From Butyrivibrio sp. (GTDB taxonomy: Bacteria; Bacillota; Clostridia; Lachnospirales; Lachnospiraceae), in assembly GCA_022486625.1 (NCBI GenBank), contig JAKVKH010000006.1, positions 44,345 to 108,344 of the forward strand: a DNA stretch of 64,000 nucleotides. Direction: 5' to 3'. Made by a program: the position numbers and the translations under genes. The notes under the pieces were generated by a model. That model worked only from the letters and a program-made list of their open reading frames with translations, was not told where the DNA came from and made no database searches. Shown here one piece after another: positions 59,342 through 64,000 of this stretch (the first letter of the stretch is position 1; each line of letters starts with the position of its first letter).

Positions 59342-61021
59342 ATGGATGGAATGGACATGAAGGAAGAAGAAAGAAAAATGCGTCAGCAGTTGGTTACGCA
59401 GCAGCTGCAGGAAGATGAGGAAAAAGTCAGTCTGACGAGTCAGATGCTTGAAAAGAAGATGGGTGATCAGTATCAGAAGCAGTATTCTTCCCAAAGCAAA
59501 ATGTCAGATTATCTTCGGGATGAACTGGGGGAGAAGTTTGATTATTCAGCACCCCTTGAGCCTGCGCAGGAAGCTGAACTTTCGAAAAAGGGATTTGCAA
59601 AGAGAATTGCAGAACGAAGAAAAATGAGAAAGCAGAGAGAAAAACAATTCAACCTCCGTGCAAAGGCAATGTGGCAGATTCATCAGGGACAGGGAGAAAA
59701 AAAGGAAGATAAAGAGATTACACCTGGTATTCCTGAGAATCCCATGAAAATGGAAAACACTCCGATTTTTGGAGAACTGCGTCAACTGATTTCTGGAATT
59801 GATTCCCTTTCTGCGGAGCAGAAACAGCAGGCAATAGAGCTGGTGAATAATGCAAATTTATGGTGTTCATCTATGATGTCTGATGAAATTCCGAAATCCA
59901 CGGGATTCGTGAATAAAATAGATTTTGATAAAATTTATAAGGATCTGACGCAACTGGAAACCCTTTTAAAAGGAACGAATGTTTCGACAAAGGATGAGCT
60001 TGCAATGGGGGTACTTCTTGGACATATTGATGGAATGCATCAGAAGCTCATGAGCTCACAGAATATGCTTAAAAGCTGGGGCGGTTCAAATGAATTTTTC
60101 AGGCGCACATCGATAAAAGACAGATTAAGATTCTGCAATTTTGGTGCTGCGCTCAGAACAGAGAAACAGCAGAGAATGTTTAAAACAATAGAGGAAAAAG
60201 TATATAGCGCCAGAGAAGAAAAAAGACTTTGTGATATTGAAAAAAAGCTGAAGGGATGTAAGACACAGGAGGAAAAAAATAAATATCTAGGCGAGCAAGT
60301 GAATGCGGCAAATGCAAGGGGAATGCTCTATAGAAATAAGTTGGCTATAGAACTGAATGCAAGAGGAGAGGGCGTTAATAATTATAGATTAAGAAAAAAT
60401 GTCGGATTTCTTGAAACAGTTAAAAGAGATTCTGAAGGAAATCCTTTACTTTCAGAAGAATCAAAGATAGAGAAACTTGTAGAAATACATGAGAAACGTT
60501 ATGGAAATAAAAAGGATCAGATTAAAGATGTGGTGCCTTACTATATGCAGCAGATTGATGAGATGATGAATATATTACGAACTATGGATTTTTCGCCGGA
60601 AGGATTAATACGAATGGAACCTGATTCGCTGGGAAAGGTAATAGTGGCCATAGGGGAAGTCTCAAATATAAGGAGTGATGAAGAAAATCTGTACAATTGT
60701 TTTTCAAAAAAAGACTTGGTAAAGATTAAAATGCTTGATCAGAACCCGGTTGGAACGTGGAACCTTGGTATGCAGACATATTACGCGTCTGCAATTAATC
60801 CGGAGGAGGACGTTTCCGGGTCTTTGGATGAGTTTGTCAGTAATGTTCTTTTTTCAATGGAGGATAATACTTTTGTTCAACGACATCTGTTAACCAAACG
60901 TGATGAAAATGGCGAGAGGCAGAGAAAAGTGAAGGCGGTGGATATGAATGCACTGATGAAGGAATATATTGCGGAATGGGATAAAATGAGTGCATCAATT
61001 AAAAAATCTAAAGGAAAATAA
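59342..61021 (+). CDS. Uncharacterised 559-aa Lys/Glu-rich protein, tandem paralog 2
   Basis: Same architecture and termini as paralog 1, with related 5' flank. Confidence 0.88.
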   Translation: MDGMDMKEEERKMRQQLVTQQLQEDEEKVSLTSQMLEKKMGDQYQKQYSSQSKMSDYLRDELGEKFDYSAPLEPAQEAELSKKGFAKRIAERRKMRKQREKQFNLRAKAMWQIHQGQGEKKEDKEITPGIPENPMKMENTPIFGELRQLISGIDSLSAEQKQQAIELVNNANLWCSSMMSDEIPKSTGFVNKIDFDKIYKDLTQLETLLKGTNVSTKDELAMGVLLGHIDGMHQKLMSSQNMLKSWGGSNEFFRRTSIKDRLRFCNFGAALRTEKQQRMFKTIEEKVYSAREEKRLCDIEKKLKGCKTQEEKNKYLGEQVNAANARGMLYRNKLAIELNARGEGVNNYRLRKNVGFLETVKRDSEGNPLLSEESKIEKLVEIHEKRYGNKKDQIKDVVPYYMQQIDEMMNILRTMDFSPEGLIRMEPDSLGKVIVAIGEVSNIRSDEENLYNCFSKKDLVKIKMLDQNPVGTWNLGMQTYYASAINPEEDVSGSLDEFVSNVLFSMEDNTFVQRHLLTKRDENGERQRKVKAVDMNALMKEYIAEWDKMSASIKKSKGK

Positions 61022-61303
61022 ATCAGAGCAGGTTTTAGTGAAAAGCTGAAAGGTGGATAGGGAGCAGAATTATTGGATTTATCTGAGCTGATCGACTCAA
61101 AATGTAAGATAATATCGACATATTCAGCAACTTACAGATTAACGGTACAGAGTGAAATGGTTCACAATAGCCGGAGGAAGTGAATGCATGGAATCATTAT
61201 CAATGAATAAGCTGAAGACATCCTGACGGAATAAAAGTGCGTTCTGCGCAGGTTGTGAAAACCGGCTTCATGCAGTAAAATTGAATAGAAAGTCAGGCTT
61301 TAT

Positions 61304-61344
61304 ATGCACCTCCTTTCGTTACAGATTGTGAGGTGCATTTTTTG
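61304..61344 (+). terminator. Hairpin with U-tract 5' of the Nudix gene
   Basis: ATGCACCTC...GAGGTGCATTTTTTG, 9-bp perfect stem. Confidence 0.75.
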
Positions 61345-61387
61345 ATGGGGCAGTGTAAAAAGCCGAGAACAGGAAGAGGCTGGAAAG

Positions 61388-62167
61388 ATGAATATAGATG
61401 ATATTAAAATGCTTGCTATGCAAAATAATAGTGTTATTCCATTGAAGAAAAAAGTGATTGTAATTGATTCAGGAAAAAAGAAAGAAGTGAGTGAAAATAC
61501 AAAAAGGCTTATTGAAATCGAATGGAAAAAACTAACTGAACAGTATTCTAATATATTCAACGGTCCTAATTACTGCGTTGATCAGGTAGAATTAGTCGAT
61601 GAACAAATCATACATAAATGCAGTCGCTCTTCTTATTCACATTATCGATGCAGTCGTATTCATGATTTGGGAAAAGATATATGTAGAAACCCATATGGAG
61701 CAGTTTATCTTGTGACGAGGGATGGATATCTTGTGATTGCACTTCAAGGTGGGGATTCAGAGAATGTTGGAAAAATACAGGGAATCGGAGGCGGTATGTC
61801 TGCAGAAGATACCCAGATGGGAAATAATATATTGAATCCAGAAAACACTGCTCTAAGAGAACTGGAGGAAGAAGCAGGGAAAGAAATCCGTAATAGTATA
61901 AATAGGACGGAACCAGGTTATCTAATTACAGATGGAATCAAATTTGGAATAGTTACGCTAGCTTATTCTAATATGGGAAAAAATGAAATGGAAAAGAGTT
62001 TCCTATTATTCAAGGAAGAATCAGGCAATAATGAATTAGATAGATTACTATTCTGGAATAAAGAAAATCTTGAAGAAATAGTCCAATATGAAACAAAACA
62101 AGATTTGGGTGTTGTACAGCTGATAAGATTGTTTTTAGATGATTTCAATTCTGCAAAGGCACATTGA
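61388..62167 (+). CDS. Nudix-hydrolase-like protein
   Basis: Nudix-box-like GIGGGMSAEDTQMGNNILNPENTALRELEEEAGKEI; lower GC than the flanks. Confidence 0.75.
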   Translation: MNIDDIKMLAMQNNSVIPLKKKVIVIDSGKKKEVSENTKRLIEIEWKKLTEQYSNIFNGPNYCVDQVELVDEQIIHKCSRSSYSHYRCSRIHDLGKDICRNPYGAVYLVTRDGYLVIALQGGDSENVGKIQGIGGGMSAEDTQMGNNILNPENTALRELEEEAGKEIRNSINRTEPGYLITDGIKFGIVTLAYSNMGKNEMEKSFLLFKEESGNNELDRLLFWNKENLEEIVQYETKQDLGVVQLIRLFLDDFNSAKAH

Positions 62168-62230
62168 TATAGCTGATGATTTATTTGCAACCACTGGAAG
62201 ATATTTCTAAGGGAGTACTATTATCGTGCG

Positions 62231-62425
62231 CTAATCATGAAACACAATTTCCAGAATGATGATAATGATCAGAACAACAAACCATGCGGTACCGTTTGTC
62301 TTCTGACCGGGATGACCCTTTGGACGGCTGTTGCCGTTACCGGAAGAATCATTTATAATATGATAGTCTATGAAATCATCAGCAGCATCTTTTTTGCCAT
62401 TTCCGTTCCAGTCAAAGGATGACAT
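62231..62425 (-). CDS. Small single-TM protein with EF-hand/dockerin-like Ca loop
   Basis: MSSFDWNGNGKKDAADDFIDYHIIN...TAWFVVLIIIIILEIVFHD; RBS on - strand (AAGGAGGATTAAG ATG). Confidence 0.75.
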   Translation of the reverse strand: MSSFDWNGNGKKDAADDFIDYHIINDSSGNGNSRPKGHPGQKTNGTAWFVVLIIIIILEIVFHD

Positions 62426-62570
62426 CTTAATCCTCCTTTCCTTACTTTCACATTTTGGACGTCTGTATCATAGTCTCATTATACTTCTTTTTACATCGGA
62501 AAGCAGAAATTGAATGATGGAGATTTTTTCTGGAAAAAAAGCGGGAAGCCTTTATATAAAGTGCTTCGGG

Positions 62571-63629
62571 ATGGAGAAAATGTTGAAGAAGATAATGTTT
62601 ATAACAGTACTTACATTTGCAGTGCTGTCACTTGCAGGCTGTGGGGAGAATGAGTCTGCGGCACAGACGGAAAACAGCTCGATTGTGGAGAAAATATCAG
62701 AAAGTGCGGCGGGAGCTGTAACAGAAACTGCGGAAGTATCGGAGAGCGTGGCAAAAACCATGACGGAGACTTCTGCATGTGCAGCGGACACGAATGCAGA
62801 GAGCCTGACAGGCAGTGGGACTACGGTGGATCTGATCAGGGATTTTGCAAATGGTAACGGAGCGGTTCATACAAAGGCGTCTTTGATGAATGACGTAAGC
62901 TATAATTTTGAACTGGAAAAAGATAAGGACTATACGCTGAAAGATCTGATTGCCTTATATAATTTGTCATTGTCTGACGGGGAGAAATATGGACTGGATA
63001 CAGTGTCCTACGCGGCGCTGACGGTTCCGAATGTTTCCGGTGAGTGGTATGCGGTGCAGATGGTTCTGGTACCGGAGGAAGTCTCTGATACGGGTAACGG
63101 CAATGATTCCATTGATATGGTTTTTGATGTGATGAACGGTCAGCTGCAGATGGCAGCCTGTGCAGATTCCTATTATCGCTCATCCTGTACCTGTAATAAA
63201 AACGGTGTGCTATTTACCGGAGGAGCGGACGGCGCAGGCGATCATTCCGGTGCTGTTTATGCCCCAGATGCAAACGGGGACTATGTCACGCTGCAGTCAT
63301 ATGAGACCATAAATTACGGTTGGGAGTTCTATAATGATCAGAGCGGTATTAATGAATCATTATCTGAATTTGCAACCGCAATCGGTGAGGATGCCGCAGG
63401 CGACGGGCATTTTGATACAAGCAGGTATGAGATTAACGGTTCTGTTTATTATGTTTTTGGATCAGATCACCCGGAAGAGGAAACACAGTTTTCGAAAATT
63501 GCTTTATCACACGGTATTACCATGACAACGCTGGATGAACTGAATTCCATAATGGATACATACGCCGGGCAGCTTGGGATCGGCGCGGCATATCAGGATA
63601 ATGAGGAAACGCCCTGGACAAAGCTTTGA
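62571..63629 (+). CDS. Putative lipoprotein of unknown function
   Basis: Signal peptide with LSLAGCGEN lipobox, Thr/Ala/Ser-rich linker and globular region. Confidence 0.8.
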   Translation: MEKMLKKIMFITVLTFAVLSLAGCGENESAAQTENSSIVEKISESAAGAVTETAEVSESVAKTMTETSACAADTNAESLTGSGTTVDLIRDFANGNGAVHTKASLMNDVSYNFELEKDKDYTLKDLIALYNLSLSDGEKYGLDTVSYAALTVPNVSGEWYAVQMVLVPEEVSDTGNGNDSIDMVFDVMNGQLQMAACADSYYRSSCTCNKNGVLFTGGADGAGDHSGAVYAPDANGDYVTLQSYETINYGWEFYNDQSGINESLSEFATAIGEDAAGDGHFDTSRYEINGSVYYVFGSDHPEEETQFSKIALSHGITMTTLDELNSIMDTYAGQLGIGAAYQDNEETPWTKL

Positions 63630-63703
63630 TGAGGCAGGGACAGACGGAAATATCATAAAGATATTGACAGAAGCACATGGTATTTTGCATTATCTTTTTC
63701 TAT

Positions 63704-63739
63704 GGAGCAGGTACGGTTTCATGCCTGCTCCGTTTTTTT
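63704..63739 (+). terminator. Intrinsic terminator
   Basis: GGAGCAGG-TACGGTTTCATG-CCTGCTCC-GTTTTTTT. Confidence 0.9.
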
Positions 63740-63930
63740 GAAAGCAGACCTTTTGACCATTGTTTTTCGTGTGGGCATTTCACATGGTTTTTCACTGTTG
63801 TTGTAACGTTATTGAGCTGATGTATTGCATGAATTTCTTTATGCACTTTTTTCATGTGATGTGTCTGTTTATTGCGTTGCAGAATGTATTTTTATTATTT
63901 GAGGTAATTTCATAATTCATTTTCAATCCA

Positions 63931-63939
63931 TGTGGATAA
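63931..63939 (-). promoter_or_regulatory. DnaA-box-like sequence (TTATCCACA on - strand)
   Basis: TGTGGATAA; a second, TGTGGATA, is cut by the window end (63993-64000). Confidence 0.55.
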
Positions 63940-64000
63940 CTTTTGAGAAAAAAGAGCGCACTACTCCAATTTCTTCTCAGACTGCTATCAATTGTGGATA

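Overview
The window reads as ordinary low-GC Firmicutes chromosome. Lachnospiraceae/Clostridia is my inference from gene families and style. It is mostly + strand housekeeping and accessory genes, with no tRNA, rRNA, CRISPR array, IS element or prophage that I could support. Recognisable blocks are: a heterodimeric ABC exporter; an MBOAT/SGNH pair; a split ThrE exporter; a YdjI/YdjG/YdjH-like SPFH/zinc-ribbon/TPM module; trpEG behind a Trp T-box; a feoA-feoA-feoB iron locus with DtxR-type operators; dinB plus an SOS-box-preceded radical SAM/TIGR03915 pair; sortase B; a yybP-ykoY (Mn) riboswitch before a P-type ATPase; trpXYZ-like transporter genes behind a second Trp T-box; pyrBI; pheA; a DUF815/ppx/ppk1/maf block; and a distal lower-GC segment with two tandem paralogous ~560-aa proteins of unknown function. 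The best second-look items are (1) an unannotated 35-codon U-rich leader peptide followed by an intrinsic terminator upstream of pyrBI on the - strand, resembling UTP-sensitive enterobacterial pyrBI attenuation; (2) a dispersed ~50-nt hairpin element present twice with a compensatory base-pair change; (3) the tandem paralog pair at 57.6-61.0 kb; (4) tandem LexA-type operators on the radical SAM pair; (5) four DtxR-like dyads around feo.
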